58,460 nucleotides of DNA from an uncultured Alphaproteobacteria bacterium (GCA_944392865.1 CALXYD010000005.1:1-58460), one strand, 5' to 3'. Shown: positions 10,838 to 21,796, counted from the first letter of the stretch. Notes: generated from the letters alone by a model not told the origin. Numbers and translations: made by a program.

Positions 10838-12454
10838 TTAACGTCCCAGATTGTAATCCCTTATAGCCTTTATAAATTTATCTTTGGTTAAGACAAATTC
10901 ATCTTTTTGTTGTGCTTCCGCCCGGCTTCCGATAGCTTGGTTTTCCAACATATAATCATCAATGGCGTTATCTATTTTTTCTACGGCCGTGCGCGCATTT
11001 TTCATATTCATTTTCTGGCCGATTTTTCCGGCATTGATGACCTTATCGGTTGCTTTTTTTGCCTCTTTTCCGGTTTCATTGACAGATGTCAGATATTCTT
11101 TTATTGTTTCTTTTACTTTATCCGGGTCATTTGGGTAGGTTTCGTGGATTTTATCAATATTTTCCATCAGCTTTTTATATTTAATCTGGCTCTTTTTAAG
11201 AATATGCCCTTTAATCAATTCTTCATTACCCGCCAATCCCTTACTTTCTTTTTGAATTTCTGTAAGTTTATTTAGAGCTTCTTTTTTTAATTTTTTCCCA
11301 TTGTTTTGATCTGCTATCAGCGACTCCATTTCCTGTAATTTCAGATTGACGCTTTCATTAGCATTTTCCTGCGCTTCTGTTTTTAAGATATTTAATCTTG
11401 CCGTTATTTTAGCTCTAAGCGTATCAGCATTGTTGCCGCTGTCTTTTTTTATGTCTTCTTCCAATCCGCTTAAATTTTCGGAAAAAGCTGGTGAAATGGT
11501 ATTTTTCGCCTGGTTAACCACTTCTTCTATGGTCGCTAAGCGAACAGCCAACGTAAACAGCTTTTCTTCCTTGGCAAAACGTCCCTTTACAACATCGGCA
11601 CTCACGCCAAAACCATATTTTTCAATAAATTTTGCTTCTTCTGACTGGGGATTTTGTTTTGCTTTGGCATAAATTTGCTGCAATTTCGGATAGAAAGGCG
11701 GCATCTGCCCCCATAATGTCCACTGCGGTTGGACACCGTTATATTCTTTGTCAAGATTTTCATTGAGTTCAATAAGCTTTTCTTTTTCCTGAGCCAGGTT
11801 ATTCATTCTTTCCTTATAAAAATCATCTCCAATCATATAAATATTTTTAGATTTCTTATCTTTTTCTTTTTCAACAATATTTTGCCCCGAGCGGTAAGGC
11901 ATAAACAACACCCATTCGGCAAAATCCAACGTGGTATCAACGACCATATCTACGGCTGTCAGATAAAAAGCCATGATATAGTCATTCCAAAAGACTTCCA
12001 TAATATTATCACCGCCGGACTTTCCTTTGGAGCCGCCGCGCTCCCTTTTAGGCGGTGTAATATTACCCTTTCCTTTTGATTTTACAGTTCTTTCTTCATC
12101 TCTGGGAGCTTTAGTATCAAATTCTCCGGGGTTAACATCATCATACGCGCGCGATACACCGTCATAAACTATCGGGCGAGGCGGCGTTTGCGGCTGATTA
12201 TCCTCTTGAGGCTGCTCCGGTTCATTATTTGTATCAGGCGTGTCGTTACCGCTATCGGTATTGTCGCCCTCTGTATTATTTCCTCCGGGAGTCGTATTGG
12301 AGTTATCACTGCCTGTCGGCGGTGTTTCTTGCGGCGGTGTTTTTTTATCTCCCGAGGTGCGGGCTCCTTCTAAAATTTCCGCTACTTTTTTATCAATATC
12401 CTCTAAATTTTTAGCAATGCCTTCTCTCGGGTTCTTATCATTTACATCAACCAT
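10838..12454 (-). CDS. Long disordered/coiled-coil protein of the coupling-protein cluster
   Basis: About 538 residues. The ATG at 12454 is chosen because GGAGG lies five bases before it; the in-frame ATG at 12466 overlaps that ribosome binding site. Roughly the first 150 residues are Pro/Asn/Asp/Thr-rich and probably disordered (DNSNTTPGGNNTEGDNT). Then comes a hydrophobic stretch (NDYIMAFYLTAVDMVVDTT), then about 330 residues of Lys/Glu-rich helix with coiled-coil character. There is no signal peptide. I do not recognise it. Because it heads the operon that ends in the coupling ATPase, it may be a structural partner or a secreted substrate; both are inference. Confidence 0.65.
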   Translation of the reverse strand: MVDVNDKNPREGIAKNLEDIDKKVAEILEGARTSGDKKTPPQETPPTGSDNSNTTPGGNNTEGDNTDSGNDTPDTNNEPEQPQEDNQPQTPPRPIVYDGVSRAYDDVNPGEFDTKAPRDEERTVKSKGKGNITPPKRERGGSKGKSGGDNIMEVFWNDYIMAFYLTAVDMVVDTTLDFAEWVLFMPYRSGQNIVEKEKDKKSKNIYMIGDDFYKERMNNLAQEKEKLIELNENLDKEYNGVQPQWTLWGQMPPFYPKLQQIYAKAKQNPQSEEAKFIEKYGFGVSADVVKGRFAKEEKLFTLAVRLATIEEVVNQAKNTISPAFSENLSGLEEDIKKDSGNNADTLRAKITARLNILKTEAQENANESVNLKLQEMESLIADQNNGKKLKKEALNKLTEIQKESKGLAGNEELIKGHILKKSQIKYKKLMENIDKIHETYPNDPDKVKETIKEYLTSVNETGKEAKKATDKVINAGKIGQKMNMKNARTAVEKIDNAIDDYMLENQAIGSRAEAQQKDEFVLTKDKFIKAIRDYNLGR

Positions 12455-12494
12455 TGTTTCCTCCATATCAGGCTCGTTTTGCTTTATATTCGGT

Positions 12495-12523
12495 ATATTA
12501 ACACAAAATGCGGGGCTTGTCTA
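12495..12523 (-). promoter_or_regulatory. Promoter of the coupling-protein operon
   Basis: On the minus strand TAGACA (12523-12518), a 17-base spacer and TAATAT (12500-12495) lie about 40 bases upstream of the 538-residue gene. This would let that gene, the two membrane-module genes and the coupling ATPase be transcribed independently of the 347-residue gene further upstream. Confidence 0.6.
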
Positions 12524-12564
12524 CTTTAAAGCTTAAAAGTTAAGGGCAATCTCCGATATTTTTA

Positions 12565-13608
12565 TTACACTTTTAGTTTTTTTATAAAATTACCGATTTT
12601 TTGGTTTGCTTTGATACCATCTTCCGGCGTGACTTTGATTAAACCAAAAAATTTCGGACGGATTTTATCAAATTCAATCGGCGAAAACATGGCCGGATTC
12701 TTCGTCAGAGCTTTGAATGACCCTTCAGCGTCTTTTGCGGCAACCCGAAAATAATTTCCTATTAGTTTGTCTACATCAATAGGGAATTTCTTTTCTTTCA
12801 GTTTTTTGATAAATAAAGTTTTTCTTTGCTGCAACTCCATATATTCTTCATACAACTCGCGCTTAATCCTGTTTTTCTGGGCTATTTCTTTCTTTTGCGC
12901 ATAGCTTACTTCGCATATCTCCATATTTATCAAAATCTCTATATATGAAATAATCGCCAATTGCAAATCTGTATCATTGAGGCTCTCGGCAAAGGTCAAA
13001 TATTCTTCATCTCCTGCATCTTTGGGTAACTTTTTTAAGCTTTCAGGGTCATAATGATTGATGAGATCCCAACACTCTAACATATACTGGGCGATTTTTT
13101 TGCCTACGCTCGGCTTATAGTTCGGAGATAACATTTTTGAATTATAATCAGTTGTCGGCATTTTCAGATTTTTTTTATCTGCCAAGGCATATATTCCGTC
13201 TTGAAAATTTGATACAGCGCGCGCCAGTTCGTGTTCTTCGGCCTTTAGTCCATCGTTATCAGCTGTTTGGTTTGCTGTAACCGCCGATACGGCAGATTGC
13301 GTTGCCTGTGTTTGTGCCTGAGGCTGGTTTGCTGATGTTGTTGAATTTTCATTCAAATTCAGATTCTGCAAAAAGTTTTCCAATCCTTCTGCTTCCGCCT
13401 TATTTTGCTTTTGTGGCGTTGGTGTTTGGTCGGCAACTAATGTGGCTTGTAGTTTTTTTTCTTGTTCCTGATCCTGTTGTATAAAATCGTTCAATAGTTT
13501 TGCAAATTCATCTTCCAGACGCACCTCTTTTTTTTCTTCCGTCTGTTTTTGAGGTTCTTGTCCGGTGTTTGTGGTTATAAACGCGTCTAAAGTATTTTCA
13601 TCACTCAT
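12565..13608 (-). CDS. Uncharacterised Gln-rich/coiled-coil protein
   Basis: 347 residues. The N-terminal 130 residues are Gln/Thr/Ala-rich and probably disordered. The rest is predicted helical, with charged stretches (KKEIAQKNRIKRELYEEYME) and a basic C-terminus ending IGNFIKKLKV. There is no signal peptide or membrane segment. The ATG has an AAAGGAG site. It overlaps the 3' end of the preceding small anchored-protein gene by 8 bases, so those two are coupled. It precedes the promoter of the coupling-ATPase operon and resembles the 538-residue protein in architecture. Its function is not recognised. Confidence 0.6.
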   Translation of the reverse strand: MSDENTLDAFITTNTGQEPQKQTEEKKEVRLEDEFAKLLNDFIQQDQEQEKKLQATLVADQTPTPQKQNKAEAEGLENFLQNLNLNENSTTSANQPQAQTQATQSAVSAVTANQTADNDGLKAEEHELARAVSNFQDGIYALADKKNLKMPTTDYNSKMLSPNYKPSVGKKIAQYMLECWDLINHYDPESLKKLPKDAGDEEYLTFAESLNDTDLQLAIISYIEILINMEICEVSYAQKKEIAQKNRIKRELYEEYMELQQRKTLFIKKLKEKKFPIDVDKLIGNYFRVAAKDAEGSFKALTKNPAMFSPIEFDKIRPKFFGLIKVTPEDGIKANQKIGNFIKKLKV

Positions 13609-13897
13609 TTTTATGCTCCTTTTTTACGTTTATTTTCAAAATTTCTTTTTTGGAATTTTCATCTATGACGATTAAACTATCCCTATCAGAAGATTTTACC
13701 AACACATATATTTTATCGCCATTTACGGTATAACCGCTAATTTCCGCATTTTCCGAGATAGTCAGGACGGCTTTTTCAGAAGACTGCTCCGTCTTTATTT
13801 TTTTGCCCAGTGCCGTTACAAATATTAAATATGTGCAGTAGATGATTCCTATGCCCAGCACCAACGACACAGCTTTGGCTATTTTTATTTTTGACAT
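13601..13897 (-). CDS. Small membrane-anchored protein, possibly DUF6476-like
   Basis: 98 residues. One N-terminal membrane segment (AVSLVLGIGIIYCTYLIFV) is followed by a small periplasmic beta-rich domain (GYTVNGDKIYVLV, DSLIVIDENSKKEILKI). The start has a GGGGAT site. It is divergent from the rluD-type gene, an arrangement often seen in alphaproteobacteria for small DUF6476-type proteins; that family assignment is from memory of context and composition and is tentative. The 3' end overlaps the next gene by 8 bases. Confidence 0.55.
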   Translation of the reverse strand: MSKIKIAKAVSLVLGIGIIYCTYLIFVTALGKKIKTEQSSEKAVLTISENAEISGYTVNGDKIYVLVKSSDRDSLIVIDENSKKEILKINVKKEHKNE

Positions 13898-13972
13898 TAT
13901 TATCCCCTTGATTTCTCTTTTGCTTTAGTGTATTTTAAGCTTAATGTGTGAAAATATATTTAATATGCTTTG

Positions 13973-14941
13973 ATGAATAGTGATTTTTTTTATACCGCTC
14001 CGATTGACGAGGCGCATTCTTTGATGCGGCTTGATAAATTTATTGCTGATGAGTTTTCCGATTTTTCGCGTGCACAAGCGCAACGGCTGATTGAAAGCGG
14101 CTGTGTTTCAACCGGCGGTTTTATTATCACGGATAAAAATTACAAAACGAAACAAGGCGAGGTATATCAAATCATTTTGCCGGAACCGACAGAAGCCGAA
14201 CCCGTGCCGGAAAATATACCGTTGGATATTCTTTATGAAGATGCGGATATTATTGTTGTCAATAAACCCGCTGGTATGACAGTTCATCCGGCTGCCGGCG
14301 TTTTTTCCGGCACGTTGGTTAATGCCCTATTATATCATTGTCACGGAAGCTTGTCGGGTATCGGAGGGGTGGCTCGTCCCGGTATTGTCCATCGGATTGA
14401 CCGCAACACGAGCGGCGTTTTGGTTGTTGCAAAAAACGATACCGCCCACCGCGAATTAGCAAAACAATTTGAAAATCATTCTATCGAACGGACATATTAT
14501 GCGGTTGTTTACGGCATACCAAAGCCTGAAAACGGCACTATTTGCGGAAATATCGCCAGAAGTCCCTATGACCGGAAGAAAATGGCGATTGTCGCAAACG
14601 GCGGAAAAAGAGCTGTTACACATTATAAAGTTTTAGAACGATTTAAGCAGGCGGCTTCCCTTATCCAATGCAATCTGGAGACAGGGCGGACACATCAGAT
14701 TCGCGTTCATTTATCTTCTATCGGCTGCAATCTTATCGGCGATGATGTCTATGTTAAAGCAAAGAAAAGCTGTGTTTCTCTGCCGGCAACAATTAAATCA
14801 TTCGTTAATTCTTTTCCGCGACAAGCCCTTCACGCATATTCCCTGGGGTTTATTCATCCTGTTTTGCATAAGGAAATGTCTTTCACGGCAGATTTTCCGA
14901 ATGATATTAAAGAACTTCTTGAAAGACTGCGATCTGTTTAG
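13973..14941 (+). CDS. rluD: RluA/RluD-family large-subunit rRNA pseudouridine synthase
   Basis: About 322 residues. The enzyme converts specific uridines of 23S rRNA to pseudouridine. An N-terminal S4 RNA-binding domain (MRLDKFIADEF...AQAQRLIESGCV) precedes the catalytic domain with the Asp nucleophile in HRIDRNTSG, after VVNKPAGMTVHPAAG, and the later GRTHQIRVHLSSIG. An in-frame TTG at 13970 directly precedes the chosen ATG. The rluD-rpoH order is typical of alphaproteobacteria. Which uridines it modifies (the RluD or RluC set) cannot be settled from sequence alone. Confidence 0.9.
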   Translation: MNSDFFYTAPIDEAHSLMRLDKFIADEFSDFSRAQAQRLIESGCVSTGGFIITDKNYKTKQGEVYQIILPEPTEAEPVPENIPLDILYEDADIIVVNKPAGMTVHPAAGVFSGTLVNALLYHCHGSLSGIGGVARPGIVHRIDRNTSGVLVVAKNDTAHRELAKQFENHSIERTYYAVVYGIPKPENGTICGNIARSPYDRKKMAIVANGGKRAVTHYKVLERFKQAASLIQCNLETGRTHQIRVHLSSIGCNLIGDDVYVKAKKSCVSLPATIKSFVNSFPRQALHAYSLGFIHPVLHKEMSFTADFPNDIKELLERLRSV

Positions 14942-15017
14942 CAAAATATAACTTTTAGTTTTAATTTTCTTGTAAGTACCTGATTTTTTCTTTAGAAAAA
15001 TAGAACCATTGTCTAGG

Positions 15018-15046
15018 TTGTGGAAAATTTTTTCTTGAAGTATTCT
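15018..15046 (+). promoter_or_regulatory. Candidate rpoH promoter
   Basis: TTGTGG, a 17-base spacer and TATTCT lie 30 bases before the rpoH start. The match to sigma-70 consensus is moderate. A CTTGAA within the spacer resembles a sigma-32 -35 element but has no clear -10 partner. Confidence 0.3.
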
Positions 15047-15075
15047 CGCTTTAGTCAACTTTTAGGAGAAGAATT

Positions 15076-15951
15076 ATGGAAAAACAATCTACTCTAAATG
15101 GACTTGACTTTTCACCTGAAGAAAATCTTTCACGTTATTTGCAATCTATTAAAAAATTTCCCCTTTTGACTTCTGAAGAGGAATACGCTCTGGCGCTGCA
15201 ATACCAAAAACACCGCAACAAAGAAATCGCTTATAAGCTCATAACATCACATTTACGTTTGGTGGTTAAAGTTGTTTCAAAATACCGCGGCTACGGTTTG
15301 CCCATCGGGGAAATGATTTCCGAAGGAAATATCGGGCTAATGTATGCGGTTGATAAATTTGCCCCCGAAAAGGGATTTCGTTTTTCAACATACGCTCTTT
15401 GGTGGATAAAGGCCTCCGTTCAAAAGTATATCTTAAATTCATGGTCTTTGGTTAAACTCGGAACAACTGCCGCACAAAAGAAATTGTTTTTTAATTTGCG
15501 AAAAATTAAAAACCGCCTCAATCTGATTGATGATCGGGAAATGTCGCAACATATTTTGAACAGCATTGCCAATTCCCTTGATGTCAGCGTGCAAGAAGTT
15601 ACCGATATGAATATGCGGCTTAAATCCCACGATGGCTCATTAAACACCATTATTGACGGCGATGCAGACGGAACAACCGAATGGCTTGATTTTATTTCAG
15701 ATAATAAGCCTACGCAGGAAGAAAGTCTGGCGCACAGCGAAACCGTAAAATACCGGCGCAAAATGTTTTATAAAGCCTTATATGTTTTAAATACACGCGA
15801 AAAAGATATTCTTTTTAAGCGACGGCTTTACGATAAAACCATTACTTTAGACGATTTGAGCAAAACTTATCATATCTCTAAAGAACGGGTTCGGCAAATA
15901 GAATTAAACTCTATCAGAAAAATAACTAAAGCCATAGAACTTATGCAGTAG
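15076..15951 (+). CDS. rpoH: Heat-shock sigma factor RpoH (sigma-32)
   Basis: 291 residues. It directs RNA polymerase to heat-shock promoters. Region 2 is clear (SHLRLVVKVVSKYRGYG, EGNIGLMYAVDKF, FRFSTYALWWIKASV). The RpoH box QKKLFFNLRK (134-143) separates it from RpoD-type factors. Region 4.2 has the helix-turn-helix (LDDLSKTYHISKERVRQIE). Start context is AGGAGAAG before ATG. It follows the pseudouridine synthase by 134 bases, so it has room for its own promoter. Confidence 0.97.
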   Translation: MEKQSTLNGLDFSPEENLSRYLQSIKKFPLLTSEEEYALALQYQKHRNKEIAYKLITSHLRLVVKVVSKYRGYGLPIGEMISEGNIGLMYAVDKFAPEKGFRFSTYALWWIKASVQKYILNSWSLVKLGTTAAQKKLFFNLRKIKNRLNLIDDREMSQHILNSIANSLDVSVQEVTDMNMRLKSHDGSLNTIIDGDADGTTEWLDFISDNKPTQEESLAHSETVKYRRKMFYKALYVLNTREKDILFKRRLYDKTITLDDLSKTYHISKERVRQIELNSIRKITKAIELMQ

Positions 15952-16022
15952 GGCTTGAAAGCTCCGCCCGACTTATTATCTATTTTGCAAATTTAATTCT
16001 TGAAAAAGAAGGACAGAGCAAA

Positions 16023-17156
16023 ATGGAACAGCAAAAAGAACGGAAAATTTATTTATGGCTATTGGGAATTTTGTGTTTGATTTCTTTAGGGTTGAGTCTT
16101 TGGGTTTTCAAGTTGACCTCAAATTCTGCCGTTCATCCCGTTCCGCCACGGAACAGTCTTGTTCTTGATGCTCGGCCGGTTATACCGCAAAATACGGTTA
16201 TAAAATCCAGTTATGTCGGTTTTGCGGAAGCGATAAATCAAGTCCAGATTATTCCGTATATCAACGGATATTTACAGAATATTTTTGTTCGCCCCGGACA
16301 ATTTGTTGAAGAAGGAGCCCCTTTACTATCTCTAAATCCTGACGAGTATAAGGCTCAATTTAATGCGGCACAGGCTGCTTTATTGCAAAAGGAAGCGTCT
16401 TTAAGTTATAATAAAAATTATTATGACCGTGTTCAAAAATCCGGTAAAAACGCCTTTTCAGACAACGAACGCGATAATGCAAAAAATAACTATCAGCAAT
16501 CTTTAGCGGCAGTTGAAAATGCAAAAGCTGCTTTAGAATTGGCGAAAATCAATCTCGGCTATACCTTTATCCGGGCGCCGATTTCCGGTTTTGTCGGCAA
16601 TTTTTCACTCAGCCCCGGCGATTATGTCGCCCCTAACGGAGAGGCGTTGCTAGACATTGTTCAGACAAATCCTATTCGTGTCGTCTTTTCTTTAACAGAC
16701 AAGAATTATCTTGATCAGATGGATTCACAAACCTCACTTTTTAAAAACTCTGTTATACGCTTAAAATTAGCTAACGGCAAATATTTTGAAAACGAAGGAA
16801 TCTTTAAATACACTGATAATAAGCTTGACAAGTCAACCAATTCTTTGGCTATTTATGTTTATTTTAAGAACGACAATAATGAACTTTTGCCGAATTCTTT
16901 TGTTACCGTTGAGATTTTCCAAACTTTTAAAAACACCGTTATCATAGAAAAGAGCTTAATAAAAATGGAAAAGGACGGGAATTATCTAGCCATTGTCCGA
17001 CACAATACGCCCTTAAATGAAAAAGTTGAAATTATTGCAGAGGAGGACAACAAATATATCCTAAAAAACACATTTGAGCCCGGTGATTTGTTGCTGCTAA
17101 CCCCTTTTAAGGGAAATACCGGCAATACGGATTTGCATTTTAATATTATTCGCTAG
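16023..17156 (+). CDS. RND efflux periplasmic adaptor subunit
   Basis: 377 residues of the AcrA/MexA membrane-fusion family. It bridges an inner-membrane RND pump and an outer-membrane channel. One N-terminal membrane anchor (WLLGILCLISLGLSLWVF) has no lipobox cysteine, unlike AcrA. Next come a split biotinyl/lipoyl domain (YINGYLQNIFVRPGQFVEEG and FIRAPISGFVGNFSLSPGD), an alpha-hairpin (AQAALLQKEASLSYNKNYYD to ENAKAALELAKINLGY) and a beta-barrel. It is the first gene of a three-gene efflux operon and has an AAGGA-type ribosome binding site. Confidence 0.92.
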   Translation: MEQQKERKIYLWLLGILCLISLGLSLWVFKLTSNSAVHPVPPRNSLVLDARPVIPQNTVIKSSYVGFAEAINQVQIIPYINGYLQNIFVRPGQFVEEGAPLLSLNPDEYKAQFNAAQAALLQKEASLSYNKNYYDRVQKSGKNAFSDNERDNAKNNYQQSLAAVENAKAALELAKINLGYTFIRAPISGFVGNFSLSPGDYVAPNGEALLDIVQTNPIRVVFSLTDKNYLDQMDSQTSLFKNSVIRLKLANGKYFENEGIFKYTDNKLDKSTNSLAIYVYFKNDNNELLPNSFVTVEIFQTFKNTVIIEKSLIKMEKDGNYLAIVRHNTPLNEKVEIIAEEDNKYILKNTFEPGDLLLLTPFKGNTGNTDLHFNIIR

Positions 17157-17174
17157 GTATTTAGTGGAGGTTAT

Positions 17175-20100
17175 ATGTTTTCAAAATTTTTTATTGACCG
17201 CCCTCGTTTTGCAATGGTTATATCAATCATTTTGATTATTCTAGGCAGTTTGGCGATAAAAGTTTTGCCGATTTCGCAATTTCCAAGCATTACGCCGCCG
17301 CAAATAACGGTGCAGACATCTTATCTCGGCGCAAATGCACAAGTTCTATCCGACACAGTAGCAATCCCGATTGAAAATCAGATGAACGGTGTTGAAAATA
17401 TGCTTTATATGTCTTCCACCTCAGATGATAATGGGTCTTATACTCTTACGGTTACTTTTGATGTCGGGACGAATCCCGATATTGCCCAAGTTAAAGTACA
17501 AAACAGGTTACAACAGGTAAACAGCGAACTTCCCGACGAGGTTATTCAAAATGGTCTTGACGTATCGTCTGAAAATGCCGATATTTTGGGTTTAATCGTT
17601 TTACGCTCGCCAAAAAATTCATATAATGATTTGTTTTTGAGCGACTACGCGTATACCAATATTAAGAATCCGCTGACTCGCCTGCCCGGTATCGGTCAAG
17701 TTCAGATATTCGGTCCGCAATACAGTATGCGGATATGGCTTGATGTTGATAAAATTACAGCGCTCGGACTTAGCAGCTCGGATGTTATTGCTGCGGTAAA
17801 AAATCAAAATATACAGGCGGCGGTGGGAAGTATCGGCGCGGCGCCAAGCCATAAAGATACAAATATGGTTTTATCGCTGACGGCTCAAGGTTTATTAAAT
17901 AGTGTTGAGGATTTTTCCAATATTGTTGTGGCAACATCGGATAATGGCGGAATTGTCTATTTGAAAGATGTGGCAAGGGTTGAGCTGGGGCAGGATTCTT
18001 ATAATATTAACTCTAAATTTGACAATGCGCCGGCAGTTATTATTTCGCTTAACCAAACGCCGAATACGAATGCTTTGCAAACAATGACCTCGGTGCGGGA
18101 AGAAATAGAAAAACTCGCCCAAACTTTTCCTGATGATATGGAAATTAAAATCGCATACGATTCAACCGATTATGTACGCGCTTCCATCAACGCTATTATT
18201 GACACGCTGTTTATTACCTTTGGTTTGGTTGTTTTGGTTACTTTCCTTTTTTTGCAAAAAATCAAAACCACTTTAATCCCGTTGATTACCATTCCGGTAT
18301 CATTATTTGCTACGTTTATTGTTATTTTCCTTCTAAATTTTGATATTAACATATTGACACTTTTTGCAATGATTCTGGTTATCGGATTAGTGGTTGATGA
18401 CGCTATCATTGTGGTTGAACGCGTGCAGTATCTTATTTTGAATGAGAAATTAAATGCTTATGATGCGACGGTCAAAGCCATGCAGCAAATCGGCAGCGCG
18501 ATTATTGCCACGACGTTTGTCCTGCTGGCTATTTTTATACCGGTCGGGTTGATGGCCGGAATTACAGGGAAAATATATCAACAATTTGCCGTCGCCATTT
18601 GTGCCGCGGTTGTGTTTTCCGCTTTTAACGCCCTTACTTTAAGCCCAGCTCTTTGTTCTTTATTTTTTAAATCCGAAAAAAACGATTCGGTTTCTGTTTC
18701 TTTTCGCCTATTTAATTCCGGTTTGGATTTCTTAAAAGATATTTATGTTAAAGTTGTCGGATTTTTTGCCCGATATTTGTTGCTGACGCTGATTGCCATT
18801 TTGGGCGCTATTGTGTTGATTGTTTTTTCTTTCCAGATAACCGCTACGTCTTTTTTGCCAGAAGAAGACCAAGGAATTATTTTTGCCAACGTCCAATTAG
18901 ACAGCACAGCCAGCATTAACCAAACCAACGATGTTCTTAATGAAATGAGCGAAAGAATCCTGGCCATGGAGGGGATAAAATATGTTATTACCGTTGCCGG
19001 ATACAGCCTTTTGGGCGGCGGCGGCGAAAATGTCGCTTTGGCTGTTATCGGGTTGCAGGATTGGGCAAAACGCACGACTAAAAAACTTTCTATTGAGGGT
19101 ATTACAGCCGCTTTAGAAAAAGAATTTGCTTCTTTTTCATTAGCAGATTTAAACTTTTTTGCACCACCATCTATTCCCGGAATCGGGCAAAGCAACGGCC
19201 TTTCTCTGGAACTTGTAGCAACTGATACAAATGTAACATTTCAACAGTTGGATTCCGCTTTAAGAAAATACTTACTGGCAGCAAACAGCACGCCGGAGAT
19301 TTCTTATGCCTTCAGCACATTTACCGCGGATACGCCGCATATTTATCTTAATATTGACAGAGATAAGCTGCAATCCTACAACATTCCTGTTTCGGCGTTA
19401 TATAATACTTTGCAAAGTAACCTTGGCGCTACATATATTAACAACATCACGTTAAGCGGACAGGTTAACCGGGTTATTTTGCAGGCGGATTTTGATTATC
19501 GTAACAGCATAGAAGATGTAAAAAATCTTTATGTTAAATCTTCTGCCGGAGATTTAATTAAAATCGGCAGTTTTGCCGATGTTTCTACAACTATTTCACC
19601 AAAGATATTATACCGGTATAATCTATACTCTGCGGCTGGTATTACGACTCAAGCCGCAGAAGGCTTCAGCAGCGGGCAGGCAATGGACGTCTTGGAAAAT
19701 TTGGCAGAATCGGTTTTGCCACGCGGTTTTGCAATTAACTGGACAGGATTGTCTTTGCAGGAATCCGAAACGCGCGGGCTGGTCGGCATTCTGATTGCTT
19801 TAGCGATTGTTTTTTGCTATTTGTTCTTGGTGGCGCTTTATGAAAGCTGGATGTTGGCTTTTTCGGTTATGTTTTCAACCGTTTTTGCCATTCTCGGCGC
19901 TTTTGCCGGATTGCATTTATTTCAACTCCCGCTCAGCATTTATGCGCAACTCGGTATCATTTTGCTTATCGGACTGGCGGCGAAAAATGCTATTTTAATT
20001 GTTGAGTTTACAAAAAACTATCGTGAACAAGGATTTAGCATTATTGAAGCGGCCAAGAAAGGTGCCAGTGAGCGTTTCAGAGCCGTTCTAATGACAGCGA

Positions 20101-20333
20101 TGACTTTTATCTTAGGCGTTTTGCCCATGGTCATTGCAACAGGTCCCGGTGCCAGTTCTCAAATATCTATCGGTGTAACCGTTTTTTTCGGGATGATTAT
20201 TGCAACAACGGTCGGAATTGTTTTTATCCCGGCGCTATTTGCCCTGTTTGAACATATAAAAGAATATTTTACACCGCATTCTGCTGTGCAAACTTCCGCT
20301 TCTGTTGTCGCAAAAGGAGAATCTTATGAGTAG
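17175..20333 (+). CDS. RND-family multidrug efflux pump, AcrB/MexB type
   Basis: 1052 residues, the usual length of HAE1 pumps. The trimeric inner-membrane pump uses the proton gradient to expel drugs or lipophilic compounds. Seen: N-terminal [20 protein letters not shown], the porter region [20 protein letters not shown], the TM4 proton-relay pair in [12 protein letters not shown], a large second periplasmic loop, and the TM10-11 motif [20 protein letters not shown] site precedes the ATG. The gene overlaps the outer-membrane channel gene by 8 bases. The substrate is unknown. Confidence 0.97.
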   Translation: MFSKFFIDRPRFAMVISIILIILGSLAIKVLPISQFPSITPPQITVQTSYLGANAQVLSDTVAIPIENQMNGVENMLYMSSTSDDNGSYTLTVTFDVGTNPDIAQVKVQNRLQQVNSELPDEVIQNGLDVSSENADILGLIVLRSPKNSYNDLFLSDYAYTNIKNPLTRLPGIGQVQIFGPQYSMRIWLDVDKITALGLSSSDVIAAVKNQNIQAAVGSIGAAPSHKDTNMVLSLTAQGLLNSVEDFSNIVVATSDNGGIVYLKDVARVELGQDSYNINSKFDNAPAVIISLNQTPNTNALQTMTSVREEIEKLAQTFPDDMEIKIAYDSTDYVRASINAIIDTLFITFGLVVLVTFLFLQKIKTTLIPLITIPVSLFATFIVIFLLNFDINILTLFAMILVIGLVVDDAIIVVERVQYLILNEKLNAYDATVKAMQQIGSAIIATTFVLLAIFIPVGLMAGITGKIYQQFAVAICAAVVFSAFNALTLSPALCSLFFKSEKNDSVSVSFRLFNSGLDFLKDIYVKVVGFFARYLLLTLIAILGAIVLIVFSFQITATSFLPEEDQGIIFANVQLDSTASINQTNDVLNEMSERILAMEGIKYVITVAGYSLLGGGGENVALAVIGLQDWAKRTTKKLSIEGITAALEKEFASFSLADLNFFAPPSIPGIGQSNGLSLELVATDTNVTFQQLDSALRKYLLAANSTPEISYAFSTFTADTPHIYLNIDRDKLQSYNIPVSALYNTLQSNLGATYINNITLSGQVNRVILQADFDYRNSIEDVKNLYVKSSAGDLIKIGSFADVSTTISPKILYRYNLYSAAGITTQAAEGFSSGQAMDVLENLAESVLPRGFAINWTGLSLQESETRGLVGILIALAIVFCYLFLVALYESWMLAFSVMFSTVFAILGAFAGLHLFQLPLSIYAQLGIILLIGLAAKNAILIVEFTKNYREQGFSIIEAAKKGASERFRAVLMTAMTFILGVLPMVIATGPGASSQISIGVTVFFGMIIATTVGIVFIPALFALFEHIKEYFTPHSAVQTSASVVAKGESYE

Positions 20334-21729
20334 GTGTTTTTATGTTTTTGCAATCCTATTGCTTTCCGCGTGTAAAGTGGGCAATGATTTTGAAATGTCT
20401 TATCCTTTTTCAGATAAAGATATTCAAGAAAATTTAAATCTCTCGGCCGATACTTCCGCTGTTACGCCTACATGGTATAATATTTTTAATGATTCTGATT
20501 TAAATACACTGCTCACTCACGCTTTAAATAAAAATCTTTCCCTTAAACAAGCTCTGGAAAGACTGCAACAATCCAGATACTCGTTGATGATAAATTCAAA
20601 AAATAATTTCCCAATGATTGATGCTTCCGGCGATTATGAATTCAGCAAAGCCAGTAACAGCCACGATTATCGGACAGATGTCAATACTTTTAATGTCGGC
20701 TTAGACGCCTCATGGGAGGTTGATATTTGGGGGAAAGGCGCTTATATAACCGAGCAATATTATGAATTTATGCGCAATTATCAATATTCCCTTGAAGATT
20801 TAAAAGTTTCCATTACGGCAGAGGTGGTCAGCAACTATATAAATTTACGAATGGCACAAGAAAAATTGCGTATTGCCTTGGCCAACCTTAATTTACAACA
20901 GGATATTTTTGAAACCGTGCAACAAAAATTTGAGGCAGGAATTGCCGATAAACTGGCACTTAACCAGGCGATGTATGTGGTTGAGACGACTAAAGCACAA
21001 ATTCCGCCGCTAAAGATACAAGTTGAACAATTTAAAAACGCTGTTGCACTTCTTTTAGGCGTTATCCCAAGCCAATTACCGGTTAATTTAGATAAATACA
21101 GGAAGAATATTACGGCGAAGGCTTTTCCTTTCAATACAAAAAAATTATATAATCTTCCGCTAAATGTCATCCGCAGCCGTCCTGACGTCAAAGCTGCCGA
21201 ATCGCAAATAAGAGCGCAAAATGCAGCCGTCAATGAAGCTATTGCCAATTTATACCCTTCGCTTAGTTTAAGCGCTTCGTTTGGATATATTTCTTCAAGC
21301 GGACATTCTTTATTTAACAAACATAATCAGGATTACAGTTACTCACCGACGCTCAGCCTGCCGATATGGCACTGGGGGCAGTTGACGAATAATATTGAAT
21401 TGCAAAAGCATATAAAAGAAGAATATTTGCTTAATTATAACGAAACGATGCTTACTGCGCTTACGGAAATAAAAAATGCCATTACCGCGGTTGAGCAAGC
21501 ATACACGGCCGGTTCTCATAGCAAAAATTCTTATAATAAAATGCAAAATATTATGAATTTGACACAAACGAAGTATAAAAACGGGCTGGTTGATTTTACC
21601 GATGTTGCCACCGCGGAGCAAAACCTTTTAAATGCGCAAAATGCTCTTATTGACAGTAATGCCGCTATTTTACAAAATTTGACAGCTTTTTATAAAGCAA
21701 GCGGAGGCGGATATAATTTTGGAAATTAA
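20326..21729 (+). CDS. Outer-membrane efflux lipoprotein (NodT/OprM family)
   Basis: About 467 residues. A short lipoprotein signal ends in LLSAC, giving a lipidated Cys16. TolC-like repeats follow ([74 protein letters not shown]). The start ATG at 20326 is inside the pump gene and is preceded by AAAGGAGA; an in-frame codon at 20305 lacks this support. With the two upstream genes it completes a tripartite efflux system. Confidence 0.93.
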   Translation: MSRCFYVFAILLLSACKVGNDFEMSYPFSDKDIQENLNLSADTSAVTPTWYNIFNDSDLNTLLTHALNKNLSLKQALERLQQSRYSLMINSKNNFPMIDASGDYEFSKASNSHDYRTDVNTFNVGLDASWEVDIWGKGAYITEQYYEFMRNYQYSLEDLKVSITAEVVSNYINLRMAQEKLRIALANLNLQQDIFETVQQKFEAGIADKLALNQAMYVVETTKAQIPPLKIQVEQFKNAVALLLGVIPSQLPVNLDKYRKNITAKAFPFNTKKLYNLPLNVIRSRPDVKAAESQIRAQNAAVNEAIANLYPSLSLSASFGYISSSGHSLFNKHNQDYSYSPTLSLPIWHWGQLTNNIELQKHIKEEYLLNYNETMLTALTEIKNAITAVEQAYTAGSHSKNSYNKMQNIMNLTQTKYKNGLVDFTDVATAEQNLLNAQNALIDSNAAILQNLTAFYKASGGGYNFGN

Positions 21730-21738
21730 ACACATACA

Positions 21739-21767
21739 TTGACAGCACCTTAAAAAAATGGTATATT
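21739..21767 (+). promoter_or_regulatory. Near-consensus sigma-70 promoter of the subtilase gene
   Basis: TTGACA (21739-21744), a spacer of exactly 17 bases and TATATT (21762-21767). The elements lie 30 bases before the start codon and directly after the efflux operon. Confidence 0.85.
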
Positions 21768-21796
21768 TTTTATATATGTTTTTTTGAGGCTAAAAA

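Noticed and set aside
11729..12079. Plus-strand frame rich in Phe and Ile opposite the 538-residue gene
   Set aside because: It is the antisense of Lys/Glu codons in the real gene; no start site.
15033..15060. Possible sigma-32 promoter (CTTGAA) before rpoH
   Set aside because: No matching -10 element at the expected distance; a sigma-70-like pair explains the site slightly better.
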